A stretch of 64,000 bases of DNA from Ricinus communis (lineage: Eukaryota; Streptophyta; Magnoliopsida; Malpighiales; Euphorbiaceae), in assembly GCF_019578655.1 (NCBI RefSeq), contig NC_063258.1:8498802-8562801 (forward strand), written 5' to 3'. Positions 10,114 through 21,566 of the stretch are shown one piece after another. The translations under genes were made by a program, and so were the position numbers. The number at the start of each line of letters is the position of its first letter. The first letter of the stretch is position 1. The notes under the pieces were generated by a model, which ran no database searches, had not been told where the DNA came from, and saw only the letters and a list, made by a program, of their open reading frames with translations.

Positions 10114-11337
10114 AACTCTCCCTTCCTTAAGAAATTTCATCCCCGAAATTTTAACAACTCACCAACATTACAATGGAATAGATGCGGATACTTTTGTCTC
10201 ATATGCTCTTCCACTTCCCAAGTTCCTTCTCGTGGTGAATGATAACTCCACTTAATATTGACCATAGGAATGTCTTTATTTCTCAATTTCTTAACCCTTC
10301 GATCAAGAATTTCTATCGGTTCTTCCACATATGTCAGCTTTTCTGTGATTTCTATCTCTGGCTCTAGAATGATATGACTAGGATCTAATCTATATCGCCT
10401 CAACATAGAAACGTGAAAAACATCATGAATAGAAGACAGCTTTGTAGGTAATGCTAACCTATAAGCCAATGGTCCAACTCTTTCAATAATTTCATAAGGT
10501 CCTACATACCTCAGACTCAATTTCCCTTGTTTACCAAACCTTAATATTCCTTTCCATGGTGATACCCGCAAGAAAACTTTATCACCCACGATATATTCCA
10601 TTTCCCTTCGATGCAAATCAGCATAACTCTTTTATACATCTGTGCTACTTTCAAATTCTTTTTAACTATCTCTATTTTATCCACTGTTTCTTGTACCAAT
10701 TCTGGACCTTCAAGCTGTCTTAAACCTTCAACATCCCAGCATACTGGACTTCTACATTTCCTCCCATACAAAGCTTCATATGGAGCCATACCGATACTAG
10801 AATGAAAACTGTTGTTTTACGCAAATTCCATATGTGGTATGTAATCTCCCAGTTACCCTTGAACTCAAGTGTGCAAGCCCTCATCATATCTTCTAATGTC
10901 TGAATAGTTCTTTCTTATTGCCCATCTGTTTGAGGATGAAAAGCTATACTGAAATGAAGCTGAGTACCATATGCTTTCTGTAAACTCTCCCAGAAACGAG
11001 AAGTAAATCTGGGATCCCTATCTGATACAATAGATATAGGCACACCATGTAATCTAACAATCTCAGTAATATACAATTCAGCAAGTTTATCAAGTGAATC
11101 TGTTTGCTTCACAGGTAAGAAATGAGCACATTTAGTAAGTCGATCAACAATTACCCAAATAGCATCATGCTTGTTAAATGTACGCGGCAATCCCATAACA
11201 AAATCCATAGTAATCTTATCCCACTTCCACACAGGTATAGATAAAGAATGAAGTTTACCTGCAGGTGCCTGGTGCTCTCCTTTCACTTGCTGACATGTCA
11301 AATACTTACTCACAAATACTGCCGCATCCTTCTTCAT
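10114..11337 (-). pseudogene. Tekay/Del copy 1: integrase with chromodomain
   Basis: 10915-11337 gives the integrase zinc-finger end ([15 protein letters not shown]; here [13 protein letters not shown]) and core with [11 protein letters not shown] (first Asp) and [10 protein letters not shown] (second Asp). The catalytic Glu follows in ERTIQTLEDMM after a single stop. 10541-10789 covers the end of the core (MAPYEALYGRKCRSPVCWD). 10137-10616 covers the GPY/F region (LSLRYVGPYEIIERVGPLAY) and a chromodomain (YVEEPIEILDRRVKKLRNKD, then IKWSYHSPREGTWEVEEHM). Chromodomains steer integration to marked chromatin. Two stops and one frameshift make it a pseudogene, but it is the best preserved pol here. 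The 3' end stops at its polypurine tract with no LTR beyond. Confidence 0.9.
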
Positions 11338-12413
11338 TGTCAGCCATCAATAATAAGGCTTCAAATTTTTGTACATTTTGGTACTTCTAGGATGCATTGC
11401 AAAAGGTGTATAGTGCGCTTCATGCATGATTTCCTTTCTCAAATCCCCTATATCAGGTACACATACACGATTTCTATTCAATAACACACCATCATCTTTC
11501 AACACAAATTGTGTATTCTTTCCTTCTTGTACTCTACCCTTCATCCTTTGCAAATAAGAATCTTCACACTGTGCGTCTTTAATTTTATCTCCAATCAAAG
11601 GCTTTACTTGTAATGTGGTTAACAGATCATCATCATAAACATAAAACTTCACATCCATAGCTCTAAGTACAACTAAATATTCCACATTGTAACAAATCAT
11701 ACTTGAAAAATTTTCCACTGACTTCCTACTTAAAGCATTAGCAACAACATTTGCTTTTCCAGGATGATAATCAATAATACAATCATAATGCTTCAGAAGC
11801 TCAATCCATCTTCGTTGTCTCAGATTCAACTCTTTTTGCGTAGGGATATATTTCAAACTCTTATGATCAGTAAATATCTGAAATGTCTCCCCGTATAAAT
11901 AATGTAGCCATATCTTCAATGCATGTACAATAGTTGTTAATTCAAGACCATGCGTAGGATAATTCAGCTCATGAGGTTGCAATTGTCTTGAAGCATAAGC
12001 TATAACCTTCCCATGCTGCATTAAGACACATCCAAGTCCTTACCTAGAAGCATCAGTATATATATAACATAACCTCCATTTTCAAATGGCAATGCGAGTA
12101 TCGGTGTAGTAGTAAGCCTTTTCTTCAACTCTTGAAAATTTTGATCACATAACTCCGTCCACTGGAATGGCACATTCTTCTTCAATAAAGCTGTAAGAGG
12201 CTTAGCAATAACTGAAAAATATTTTACAAATCTTCTATAATAGCCAGCTAACCCAAGAACACTTCGAACTTCAGAACCATTTCTAGGCGGTTCCCATTCA
12301 ATAATTACTTTAATCTTTGATGAATCTGGTTGCACTCCATGTTTAGAAATAATATGCCCTAAGAATGAAATTTCCTCCATCCAAAACTCGCATTTGTTGA
12401 ATTTTGCATACAA
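11338..12413 (-). pseudogene. Tekay/Del copy 1: RNase H and RT connection
   Basis: 11347-12021 is one open frame of 224 codons with RNase H motifs ([47 protein letters not shown]), running into the integrase zinc-finger His pair ([15 protein letters not shown]). 12021-12413 encodes the RT thumb ([30 protein letters not shown]) and the start of RNase H. The frames are offset at 12021 by one small indel; otherwise the reading is continuous with the RT frame upstream. Confidence 0.88.
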
Positions 12414-13060
12414 CTATTTTTCCCTTAAAATCTGTAAAACAATTCTCAAGTGTTGTTCATGCTCTTCTGGGCTTCTAGAGTAAATCAGAATATCATCAAT
12501 GAACATAATAACAAAGTGATCTAAATATGGCTGGAAAGTCTTGTTCATCGATTGACATAAAAGCGTAGGAGCATTTGTTAAACCAAATGGCATCACAATA
12601 AATTCATAATGCCCATACCTTGTTCTGAATGCTGTCTTGGCAATAGATTTCTCTTCAACCCGGAGTTGCCAATAACCTGATCTTAAATCAATTTTAGAGA
12701 ACACAGTTGCACCTTTTAACTGATCAAGCAAATCATCAATTCTCGGCAATGGATATTTATTCTTTACTGTAATCCTATTCAATTGCCTATAATCAATACA
12801 TAATCGCATACTACCATCCTTTTTCTTCACAAACAGAACTGGTGCTCCCCAAGGTGAAGTACTTGGCCTATTGAAACCTTTATCAAGTAACTCTTCTAAT
12901 TGCTTCTTTAATTCTTTCAATTCCAATGGAGCCATTCTATATGGTGTAATGGAAATAGGTGTCGTGCCAGGGATGATGTCAATCTCAAAATCAACCTCTC
13001 GATTTGGTGGCCAACCAGGCAAATCATCTAAGAATATGTTAGGAAATTCTCTGACCACTG
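12414..13060 (-). pseudogene. Tekay/Del copy 1: reverse transcriptase, 5'-truncated element
   Basis: One open frame of 214 codons: protease-RT linker ([20 protein letters not shown]), fingers ([20 protein letters not shown]), palm ([22 protein letters not shown]) and the catalytic [10 protein letters not shown] box. All RT landmarks of plant chromoviruses are present, with both aspartates. Homology stops at about 13060, so protease, gag and 5' LTR of this copy are absent. Copy 2 (54853-55735) continues through protease at the same point. Confidence 0.9.
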
Positions 13061-14111
13061 GAATGTCTAATATTACTTTTTTAGTTTATCATAGTGTCTG
13101 GGTTAAACTAGTGTTACTTGACCATTCCTTAAGTTAGTTAATTTGAATTTTATTAGTTGTTGAAATATTACCTTGTCCATTTATGTCAATGTCATTTTTA
13201 TGTGTGGTACGCTTTCTTTTTTCTTCTCACCGGAGTTATTTCTAAAAGACTTGCCGTGGTAAGGAAAAAGAGGAGAAGAAGCACACTTAGAGAGCGCAGT
13301 ACAACGAAGAATTTTAGTATTTTATGTATGAATTGATTAAATGATGATTTGATTGATGGTATTTGGATACCTTATGCAAATGTACACACTTTAATTATGA
13401 ATTTTTGAACCTAATTGAGCACACATAATAAATGCTCGTAATTGGACACCTTATGCAAATGTAGACACTTAAATTGTGAGTTTTTTAACCTAATTGAGCA
13501 TACATTATAAATGATCCTTTTTTTTTTCCTTTCTTATTTGAGTGTGCATTATATTCTTCTTATTTATAGAACTTGTTTAGTAATGCTTGTTGAGGTCACA
13601 TGAACAATCAAATGTTATGAATTGATAAGGGCACTTAGGATTCACCATGAATGTTTTTCATTAGTTAGCCAAGTTTGAGCCTATCCACTTTCTTCATTTT
13701 TATCATTATGCTTCATCATCACACTTTAAGCCTTTCTTTTGTTGATCGTTAACCTATTTCTGGAAATTTTATAATGTGTTCATTGAGTTGATGGATAAAA
13801 CGCCAGTTTTATTTGTACTTTGAATTCACTAAGTCGTTTAAAAATTTGGTTTAGATGCTTCTTTCAATCTAAAGTAATTTTGTTCTATTGTTTCTTCTTA
13901 AAGAAAACAACAACAATTCTTCATTGAGTATTCATTCATTTTTCACTTTTTCAGCATCTTGTTTTAGAGATTTGGGAACTATAGTGAATTTATTTATCTT
14001 TCTTTTGCATTTAGTCCTTTTTGAGATGAAATTGTGGGTAAGGCATTACAAAAGTCTAGAAATTATTTACATCTCACTTCCAAATTTCCTTACCTAAACC
14101 TAGGCCCCATT
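13061..14111 (+). other. Unassigned AT-rich sequence with a tandem duplication
   Basis: I recognise no protein domain. 13360-13440 and 13441-13515 are an imperfect direct duplication of about 76 bp (ACCTTATGCAAATGTACACA versus ACCTTATGCAAATGTAGACA, each ending ATTGAGCA(C/T)ACAT). The region replaces the 5' part of Tekay copy 1 and ends where X resumes. The 69-codon frame at 13888-14097 has no supporting feature. It may be a non-coding part of another retroelement. Confidence 0.4.
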
Positions 14112-14985
14112 ACAACCGTTGTGTGTGGATTTGCATCTCGTACTACTTAATCCTCCAGTCACGCCTTAATGCCACCAATTAAGTTTATCAATTGCGTTCC
14201 ATAATTCCTTAATGAAAACAATGGCAAATTCATGTGGCTATATCTAATAATACTCCTGCCCAAGACTTATCGCTCACGTCCTTCCTATCTCTTGTCTTGA
14301 TTTACCCTTGTGTTCAAGACAATTTCATTTGATCCTTAAGCTTAGCAGTATGGAAGAGAACAAATAAGTATGAATTTTTTCCTTACCAGATCCAAAATCC
14401 TACTTATGTTCTTATTTTGTTTATTTCTTTTGTTCCTCTCTTTCTAATCTCTGTCTATTATGATGGTTTGGTTTTATTTAGGGTGCATAAACATGAGTGC
14501 TGAGTTAAAGCGTGTGAAAGTAACAATTATAGGCATGAATTCAATGCTTGAACAAATGCGAAGGAAGAAAATTAGTTGATCAAGTATTGATATCATTCTC
14601 CAAATGATCGCGAATGAATCTTCTAAAGAAAAGAGGGAAGAATGAGAATCGAGGCACGCCCAAATATTTTGATTTAGGATTTGCACCATTAGGATCTCCA
14701 TTATTTCCTTGTTCCTCTAGGCATAATGACTCCTAATGACACAAGGACTGGCGTAAGGAGTCATAGGAATGCAATTGACAAGATTGACCGATGGCATTGG
14801 GGCTTATCTTGATGATCAAGCAGGACGAAACATAAATCCATGTGCGTAAGGGAGAAATCATATAGTTTTCAATTAATCTAAGGGTAATACAAGCGGAAAT
14901 TCGAGCGTTTTGATGTTTGGGATGCATATAATTAAGTAATTTAGGTCGAAGTGTTATTAGGTAGGCCTAAGCAAATTTCTTCTTG
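14112..14985. repeat. Repeat X, first minus then plus orientation
   Basis: 14112-14250 is minus-oriented X (TGGATTTGCATCTCGTACTA, TATCAATTGCGTTCC). From about 14265 it is plus-oriented (GACTTATCGCTCACGTCCTT, ATGATGGTTTGGTTTTATTT at 14461, GGTAGGCCTAAGC near 14970). It ends at a Tekay-type LTR fragment. Confidence 0.8.
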
Positions 14986-16591
14986 TGTTTTCAGACTCCC
15001 TACAACTCGAGCTTCGCATAGGCGCTTCTGGATTTGAATTCCACACCATTGCAGGATCGGCTTCCGGACGCGCGAAATTTTAAAATTTCAGCTCGATATA
15101 ATTTTATTTGGACCTCAAAAATTATGTTACAATTTTAGAAAATATTGTTGCTATTAATTATCAACCATGGATAATTTAAAATTAATTGGATTTAATTAAT
15201 CGTGATTTGTGACGTGTTGCGGGGTCGAAAAAAATAATGTAGTTTTGGTGGCCCAACTCCCGTTAATTAATCGCAGAATATTTGAAGTGTTTCTAGCAGG
15301 TTCTGGACCCGTTATACGGGAGGTAATGTCTGTAATTTAGAGGAGGTTATGCTGAATTTTCAACAGAATTTGTTGAGTCTAAAATATTTTCAGGCAGTCC
15401 AATCTAGGGGTCTAGGGTTAGAGAAATATATCTATTAATTGAGTGTTTTTGTGAATAGATAATTTTTCCATCCCGCCAGCTCCACCCGAGGCATAGGAGC
15501 AGACTGCGGAGCGCGACAGATCTGTGAGTTAAAGTCATATAATCCCTGCACAATTGGCATGTCTAGATTTAATGCGATATTTAATGATTAAAATTTATGC
15601 ATGAATATCATTATCGTTATTATAAATAATTTCATTTAATTGATAATTATCACAAATAGTATTAGTATTATTATTAGTAAATTTATTTCTTTATTTCAGA
15701 TATTTTAATTAATGTTATTTTAATATTATTATTATCATCACTACTTATAATTGCATGTTTGCTAATCCCGGAATTTCTAAAATTTTAATCTCAGTATGTT
15801 ATTGAATATTTATGTTGGCCTGTGATTATTCTATTTATGATTTCTGGATTTTGCCCTGGTCGAGTATAACTCTTTAGCTGTGAAAGCTTGACTGTCGAAG
15901 AAAGATTCCTGGTCGAGCAATGCTCTTTGGGCACCGGCTTAATTTGGAATCAAGTGTCCGAGCTGGATGTAAGGACCCTGGTTGAGCTTCGCTCTCTAGG
16001 CGCCAGACCGATTTGGAATAAGAGGGTCGAAAGGCCACTAGCATTTGGGGTTAGGGTTCTGCTGAGCCACTCGTCCCATAAGTCTTTAAATACACTTTCT
16101 TTCTAAATTATGGCATGACTCGCACTTTAATACAAAATGACATGATATACTGATTTAGTGATTATTATATTGAGGAAGCTGCAATAGTTATAAGGTTATA
16201 TGATTTTAATTCACTCTCGAGGCTGACAGTCTCAATTTTTTTTTCAGGTGATAGTTAGAGTTCTTCGTCGTCCTGCATTTTGGTAGTCTGACTTCCTTCT
16301 TCATTGGGCCTATTGTAAATAAATTATACTTTCATATTTTTAATTATTTTATATTCTAGCCCTTCCACAATAGTATCTTTGATTTGTTATGTTTATCTTG
16401 GTCTATAACGAACGTGAAATCTTATCAATGACCAGTTAGAAATTTGTGTATGGCATGCCAGACATGAATAATATTATGTTTTCATATGCAGTTATTTGAA
16501 TATCGATTAGTAGCGCTTACTCGGGACTTGGTGGCTTTAAGCCTACACATCCCTAGTTCCGGTCACGGGCCCACAGATCGGGTCATGACAC
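14986..16591 (+). repeat. Tekay/Del-type LTR fragment, 3' end intact
   Basis: Ends GATCGGGTCATGACA at 16591, immediately before X resumes (CTTGAGGCAGGTTAGC). The terminal TGGTGGCTTTAAGCCTACAC...GGTCACGGGCCCAC block and the GC-richer middle (15840-16080, with three imperfect copies of CTGGTCGAG...CTCT at 15855, 15909 and 15978) are unlike other sequence in the window and resemble long chromovirus LTRs. The 5' end is missing. About 190 bp of X is absent between the flanks, so no target duplication can be read. It differs in sequence from the LTR at 50307. Confidence 0.6.
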
Positions 16592-17398
16592 TTGAGGCAG
16601 GTTAGCATATTATTTCAGTTTCTACCTTTTGAAAAATCAAGTTATGGGTTCTTTTAAGAACTTTGCGGAATCATAGACTTATCGCTCACGTCTTTTCATT
16701 CTTTTGTGTTCTTTGTTTACCCTTGTATTTAAATCAATTCAATTTGATCCCAACTCTTAGCCGTATGGAAAAGAATAAAAATCTTATGATTTCTTTCCTT
16801 ATCGAATCTGAAATCCTACCTATATTCTTCTTTTGTTAATTTTTTTTGTGCCTCTCTTGCTAGTGTATGTATAGCAGACGAATGATCGTAAATGAATCTC
16901 TTAGAGGAAAGAGGGAATGCCGAAAATCGAGGCACACCCAAATACTCTGATTAAGGACTTGAACTAGTGGGATCTCTATCATTCCTGGTTCCTCTTGGCA
17001 CAAAGACCTGACAAAACAAGGAATGGCATAAGGAGTCATGGAAATGCAATTAACAAGGTTGACCAGTGGCATTGAGGGTTAGCTTGATGATCAAGCAAGA
17101 TGAGACATAAATCCATGGGCGTAAGGAAGAAATCATATTTTTAATCCAAGCATAATACAAGTGGGAATGTGAGATTTTGATGTTTGGGACGCATATAATG
17201 TTGCAATTTGGGTTGGAGTTTTATTAGGTAGGTGCAAGCGAATTTCCCCTTATTTTTGTTAAGCATGCTCATAAAATTTGGTAGTTTGAGAGTTGTTGAC
17301 CAGTTAACTCCTCTCTGGTTCATGATTTGACTTTAGTTTATTCATCATTCTTTATTTATATATTCATATTTATCTTCCAGTTTCTTCTTCTTCTTAGG
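16592..17398 (+). repeat. Repeat X, plus orientation
   Basis: Follows the X order from GAGGCAGGTTAGCATATTAT through TTATCGCTCACGTC, the GAATGATCGTAAATGAATCT block and TAAATCCATGGGCGTAAGG to ATTCATATTTATCTTCCAG. It is cut at 17398 by the truncated RT of element C. Confidence 0.8.
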
Positions 17399-17987
17399 AA
17401 TAGAATGATGATACTTTACAGTGATCTTATTGATGGCTCTACAATCCACACAGATCTTTCAAGATCCGTCTTTCTTTGGCACAAGAATAACTGGTACAGA
17501 ATAAGGACTCAAACTTTCTCTTACATACCCCTTATCTAGCAATTGCTCCACTTATATTTGTATCTCCTTAGTCTGACTTGGATTAGTCCTATATGCTGGT
17601 CTATTAGGTATGGCAGTCCCCAGAATGAAGTTTATCTAATGTTTTATGTCTCTAATTGCTGGTAAACCACTTGGCATCTCCTCGGGAAACATATCTTCAA
17701 ATTCCTACAAAAGTTCAACAAACCCACTAGGCAAAGATGATTAAGGTCACTAGTGTCAAAATAAGCCCCTTCGTATAAAAGTACAAATATAGGCTGGTTA
17801 GAATACAAAGCTTGCCTAACCTCACTTGCTCTAGCTATTAAACTCACATTCTTTTCACTTTTCTCTTTAGGCCGATTCTTTACTGCTTTTTTTTTACTCT
17901 CAATCTTTTTGTTTTCACTCCCTAAATACTCTGTGTACTCTCCTTTTCTTTTTTCTTGACCTCCACTCTCTTCTTTTCCGTCTTACA
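17399..17987 (-). pseudogene. RT fingers and linker of element C
   Basis: The minus strand encodes the end of the protease-RT linker (FPRRCQVVYQQLET-type, 17644-17847, where the family reads FPEEMPSGLP) and the RT fingers ([45 protein letters not shown]), then stops abruptly in the fingers at 17399 against X. 17860-17990 is the purine-rich charged linker. No RT palm, RNase H or integrase of element C survives here. Confidence 0.75.
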
Positions 17988-18380
17988 CTAGTCTTCAGAT
18001 ACTTCCTTTGAGGAAAGTGGTGTCAATATGGTCTTCCGCCCATCCTTGGTAAATGAATACCTATTGAGGTACCTATCATGTATAACTCGCCTGTCAAATT
18101 GCCATGGTCTTCCAAGAAAAATATGCCCCGCATGCATAGGAACCACATCACATAACACCTCATCATGATATTTACCAATTGTAAATGAAATAATATATTT
18201 CCTATTTACCTTGACCTCACCAAAATTATTAAGCCATTGAAGTTTGTAAGGTCGTGGGTATGGTATAGTAGACAACCCCAATCTATCAATCAAGAACGTG
18301 CTCACCACATTAGTGCAACTTCCACTATCAACAATGACACTACATGCCATTCCTTGAACATGACACCTTATATGGAACAA
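17988..18380 (-). CDS. Retropepsin-type aspartic protease, element C
   Basis: An open frame of 130 codons, the only protease in this family here with the catalytic motif intact: CSVIVDSGSCTNVVSTFLID (D-S-G). It is followed by YPRPYKLQWLNNFGEVKVN, the flap-side block DEVLCDVVPMHAGHIFLGRP and WQFDRRVIHDRYLNRYSF. Such proteases cut the Gag-Pol polyprotein during particle maturation. The start Met at 18380 is formal: the domain would be released from a polyprotein, and the gag frame overlaps it at 18368-18380 in another phase. With RT lost downstream it is a relic domain, even though its own frame is open. Confidence 0.75.
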   Translation of the reverse strand: MFHIRCHVQGMACSVIVDSGSCTNVVSTFLIDRLGLSTIPYPRPYKLQWLNNFGEVKVNRKYIISFTIGKYHDEVLCDVVPMHAGHIFLGRPWQFDRRVIHDRYLNRYSFTKDGRKTILTPLSSKEVSED

Positions 18381-18990
18381 GTTGTCTCATTGCTCCTCAT
18401 GGCAATCCTCCTTCGATTGAGTATTAAGGGCATATGCCTTGTAATCAACAAATCACCCCTAATTATTTCCTGAACACTCTCCTCACTACCACTCTCTAAC
18501 TCGAGCATCTCATCCTCACTACTACTCTCATTGCCGCCCTCTTCATCATCCGTCACTACCTCACCATTTTGTATGACCATAGTCCTTCTATTAGGGCATT
18601 CCTTACTAATATGACCTACTCCTTGATACTTCCAACACTTAATGTCCCTATTTCTCCCTTTAGGCTCTTCGGTCTTACACTTCTCTATAGAAACCAAATC
18701 TACCTTGCCTCATGAAACATCATAGGCAACCTTATTTCCATTCTTAAAATCACTTTTTCCATCCTTTTTCCAAGAAGAATTAGAGTTTATCTTGCTGCCC
18801 CTCTTCCTTAGAGTTGTTTCTCTACTTTAATGGCAATTGTACCATCTCCTCTAACTCCACATAAGATTGTAAATCCACTCGATCAGCTATCTCCTTGTTC
18901 AAACCAGCCAAGAAATGTGTCGTGATAGCCTCCATGTCCTCATATATGTTGGTTCTCATCTTTATCATCTCCATCTCCTTGTACTAGTCT
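18368..18990 (-). pseudogene. gag C-terminal half with zinc knuckle, element C
   Basis: 18368-18697 encodes CWKYQGVGHISKEC, a CCHC knuckle with its second Cys changed to Tyr, then an acidic stretch (TDDEEGGNESSSEDEMLELE) and RGDLLITRHMPL before the protease. 18700-18990, broken by stops, has YKEMEMIKMRTNIYEDMEAI and LAGLNKEIADRVDL, the C-terminal capsid part. The N-terminal gag is deleted: leader sequence joins directly to KEMEM codons at about 18990 through a short TTGAAG match. Confidence 0.8.
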
Positions 18991-19856
18991 TCAAAGAAAA
19001 GTTAGTAATAAAGAAGAAAACTAAAATAAAATGTAAATTGAGAACCTCACAAGCACTCCCTTACGTGTTTCCACTGAATTGATGGGGTTGGTCACTCGTG
19101 TGTACTCAAAACTAATGTTCTCTTGATTTTCGTCACAACACTCTAGCTAATTCTTTTATGGTCTTAAGTGAATCACACTTTAAAATAATTCAAATAGCTT
19201 ATTATGTGCAAGTTCTGAAACTAAAATTGTACAAACAAGTTTGAAGCAAAACGGACAGAAATAAGAAAATATAATAAACAAGAAGCAATAAAAAGAGAAC
19301 TTCAAGAAAGTGCAAAAGATGTATAAAAGAAATAATATTGAAAGAAAAGAAATAAAAATAGCCAAAATTTCAAAATTGGAATTGTCCAAACATGCAAAAG
19401 AAGCATATTCCTAAAAATTAGGATCTTAGCTAAAGACCCTATAGTAGCCGAATTCCCTATCCCAATAGAACTAGGATTTCTACTTCAGTAATTTCAATCC
19501 AATTAGGTATGTTAGACCACATCTAATGTGAGATATATTAAAATTCCTCTTTAAACAAAATCTCCAAATCCAACTATGATTAGGATTTTCCAATACTAGC
19601 TGAATTCCTTTTTTGTAGTAGCGTTTTTAGAAAAGATATGTAAACTAATCAATGGCCGAAACCTTCCTATTTTTTATCTTATTGATAACTAACAAGGCTG
19701 AATCTGATTTAATATAAAACAGATCCAAAACAAAAAGACTAAACAAGTAATACAGAACAACAATAAGAAGCAAATTAAAAGAAAAAACAAAAAAACACGG
19801 GAAATTAGAATTGACTAGTAAAAATATGAAAGGATTAAACCTGATTTAGAGCCAAA
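18991..19856 (-). other. 5' leader of element C
   Basis: Minus-strand leader between the primer-binding site and the broken gag. It shares TTAGAATTGACTAGTAAAAA with 58694-58715 and the CACGTAAGGGAGTG...GTGAGG block (18989-19085) with elements D and H. It contains a donor-like GTGAGG (19045-19050) and branch-like TTACTAAC, but the acceptor was lost in the gag deletion. No coding evidence. Confidence 0.6.
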
Positions 19857-19868
19857 GCTCTGATACCA
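19857..19868 (-). other. Primer-binding site, tRNA-iMet, element C
   Basis: The minus strand reads TGGTATCAGAGC, complementary to the 3' end of plant initiator tRNA-Met. It is separated by two bases (TT) from the LTR end CCATATCA at 19871. Confidence 0.9.
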
Positions 19869-19870
19869 AA

Positions 19871-20796
19871 TGATATGGAACCAAAATGAATAAGCTTGAC
19901 AACCCGTTTTGAATTGTAGAACCCCAACACATTAATATGAAAACCTCAAGAACCAATATGGTTGAGCCCCTAAGAAAGGTTAGAAAACAAATTACTTAGA
20001 AAGATGATCAAGAATTAGAGTTTAGAAAACTTTTTCCTAAATCATAATATCGAAACACTCCACAAGAAGATGATCAATCTACTTGAATATTTCTTAAGCA
20101 TGCATTCTAAACAAGAACACAAAGACTAAGCAAACAGCTTTAAGGTTTAATAACCCAATTATCATTCAAATTTAACTTCAAATTAATTCCAACATGAAAA
20201 TTTGTACTAGCCTCTTATAAGCCTTAAAAAATCCTAAACCTTAACTAATAAAGATTTACATCTCATCTAGGATCAAGATAAATTTCCTAGTAAAAAGAGA
20301 TAAGTAAAACAAAGTCATAACTAGGGTAAATAACACGTGTAGCCGCCCAAATTAAGTAAAGAAATTCTAAGTTACTTAAGTCATGCGTATGCGCCTTAAA
20401 ACATAAGCAAAATTAGGCCTAAAGTCTTCACATGCTCCAACTCAGCGACTTCGGTCATTTTTAGCCTAAATAAAAGATTAAGTAAGCCCATTAAACACTT
20501 GGCCTTATAATATATTAAGTTAAGCTGGGCCTTCACTTAAACTAAAGCCTTGTACTCCTTGTAATTCCTCTTGCGCTGAGTTTACAAGGCCTTGCATGTG
20601 TTAAATTAAGGCTTGTTGATACTTCTTGGATCTTGATCTAGTTATTGGGCCTTGAGGCAATTGTATTGGATCTTTGGCCTTAATAGTTTGACTTTGATCT
20701 TGGGCTTGAAGCTTTGGCCGAACTCCTCCATGCTCTTCCTTATCTTCATCAAAACCATCTTTATGAAGAACATGTGATGGTGGTTGGTCCATATCA
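19871..20796 (-). repeat. 5' LTR of element C (926 bp)
   Basis: Terminal TGATATGG/CCATATCA are perfect inverted repeats. The LTR carries a primer site on its inner side. It is inserted in minus-oriented X, which resumes at 20797. Its 3' half is homologous to L1 LTRs, but its 5' half differs: it encodes the tail LPQGPITRSRSKKYQQ (frame at 20601-20796), whereas L1 encodes NPNPTRSP repeats there. Confidence 0.85.
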
Positions 20797-21155
20797 AAAA
20801 GCCCTCGTTCTATAGAAAGAGAAAACCAGAAGCTAAAAATGAATAAATACATAAAGAAAGATGAATAATTTAAGTCAAATCAAGAACGAGATCAGAGTTG
20901 ACGAGGCAACAACTCTCGTAGTCCTAAATTTTATGAGCCAGCTTAAGAAAAATAAGGGAAATTTGCATGGGCCTACCTAAAAACACTATGATACAAATAA
21001 TTTCATTATATGCATTTCAAACATCAAAGAGCTCGAATTACGGCTTGTATTACGCTCGGATTAATAAAAAATAACATGATCTCATTTATGCACTTGGATT
21101 TACATCTCATGCTGCTTGATCATCAAGTTAAGGCCAATACCATCGGTCAAGCTAT
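20797..21155 (-). repeat. Repeat X, minus orientation
   Basis: AAGCTAAAAATGAATAAATA, ATTTTATGAGCCAGCTTAAG, TGGGCCTACCTAAAAACACT and ACATCTCATGCTGCTTGATC match minus-oriented X. It ends where the truncated LTR of element I begins. Confidence 0.8.
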
Positions 21156-21552
21156 CAAGGGAGGCCCAATTTAGTATATGAATCTTATTTTCCTATCCTA
21201 GTTTCTTCCTGAACGTGTAAAGGAAGTTAAGGTTGTATCTTTGGTTATTTAAACACTTATAGCCGAATGGTTCAAGGTTAATAAATATTTTTATTATTAA
21301 TTCCATTGAGACAATTCAATGCTTAGTTCTTCTAAGAATTTTTGTACTTATCAAGACTTGTCCTTATGGCGTTCTTTAAGACTTACCACTCACCTTCTAT
21401 CTAATCTTGAGTATGGTGTCCAAAACCTTCTCTATACCAAAGTTCACACTTCTAGTAAAGTATTAGGTCGATTGTTCTTGAATCTGACTTTAGACGTGCT
21501 TAGCAACAATTCTGCAATGTGTCTCTCATAAATCCTTACAAGAATCATATCA
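21156..21552 (+). repeat. 5' LTR of element I, truncated and internally deleted
   Basis: ATCAAGGGAGGCCCAATT (21156-21174) matches 26140-26157 of the 3' LTR, then about 400 bp are missing. 21190-21552 aligns with 26590-26964 and ends AGAATCATATCA directly before the primer site. The first about 90 bp of the LTR are replaced by X, so no left target duplication is available. Confidence 0.8.
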
Positions 21553-21554
21553 TT

Positions 21555-21566
21555 TGGTATCAGAGC
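21555..21566 (+). other. Primer-binding site, tRNA-iMet, element I
   Basis: TGGTATCAGAGC, two bases after the LTR end CATCA-type terminus at 21552. Confidence 0.9.

Noticed and set aside
10137..13060. Endogenous pararetrovirus (caulimovirus) as an alternative for the RT regions
   Set aside because: Integrase with D-D-E motifs, chromodomain, LTRs and polypurine tracts define Ty3/Gypsy retrotransposons; no movement or capsid protein of pararetrovirus type is seen.
16592..17398. X as the LTR of an unknown retrotransposon
   Set aside because: No TG/CA termini, primer site or polypurine tract at unit borders, and units run directly into each other at 41-44 kb.
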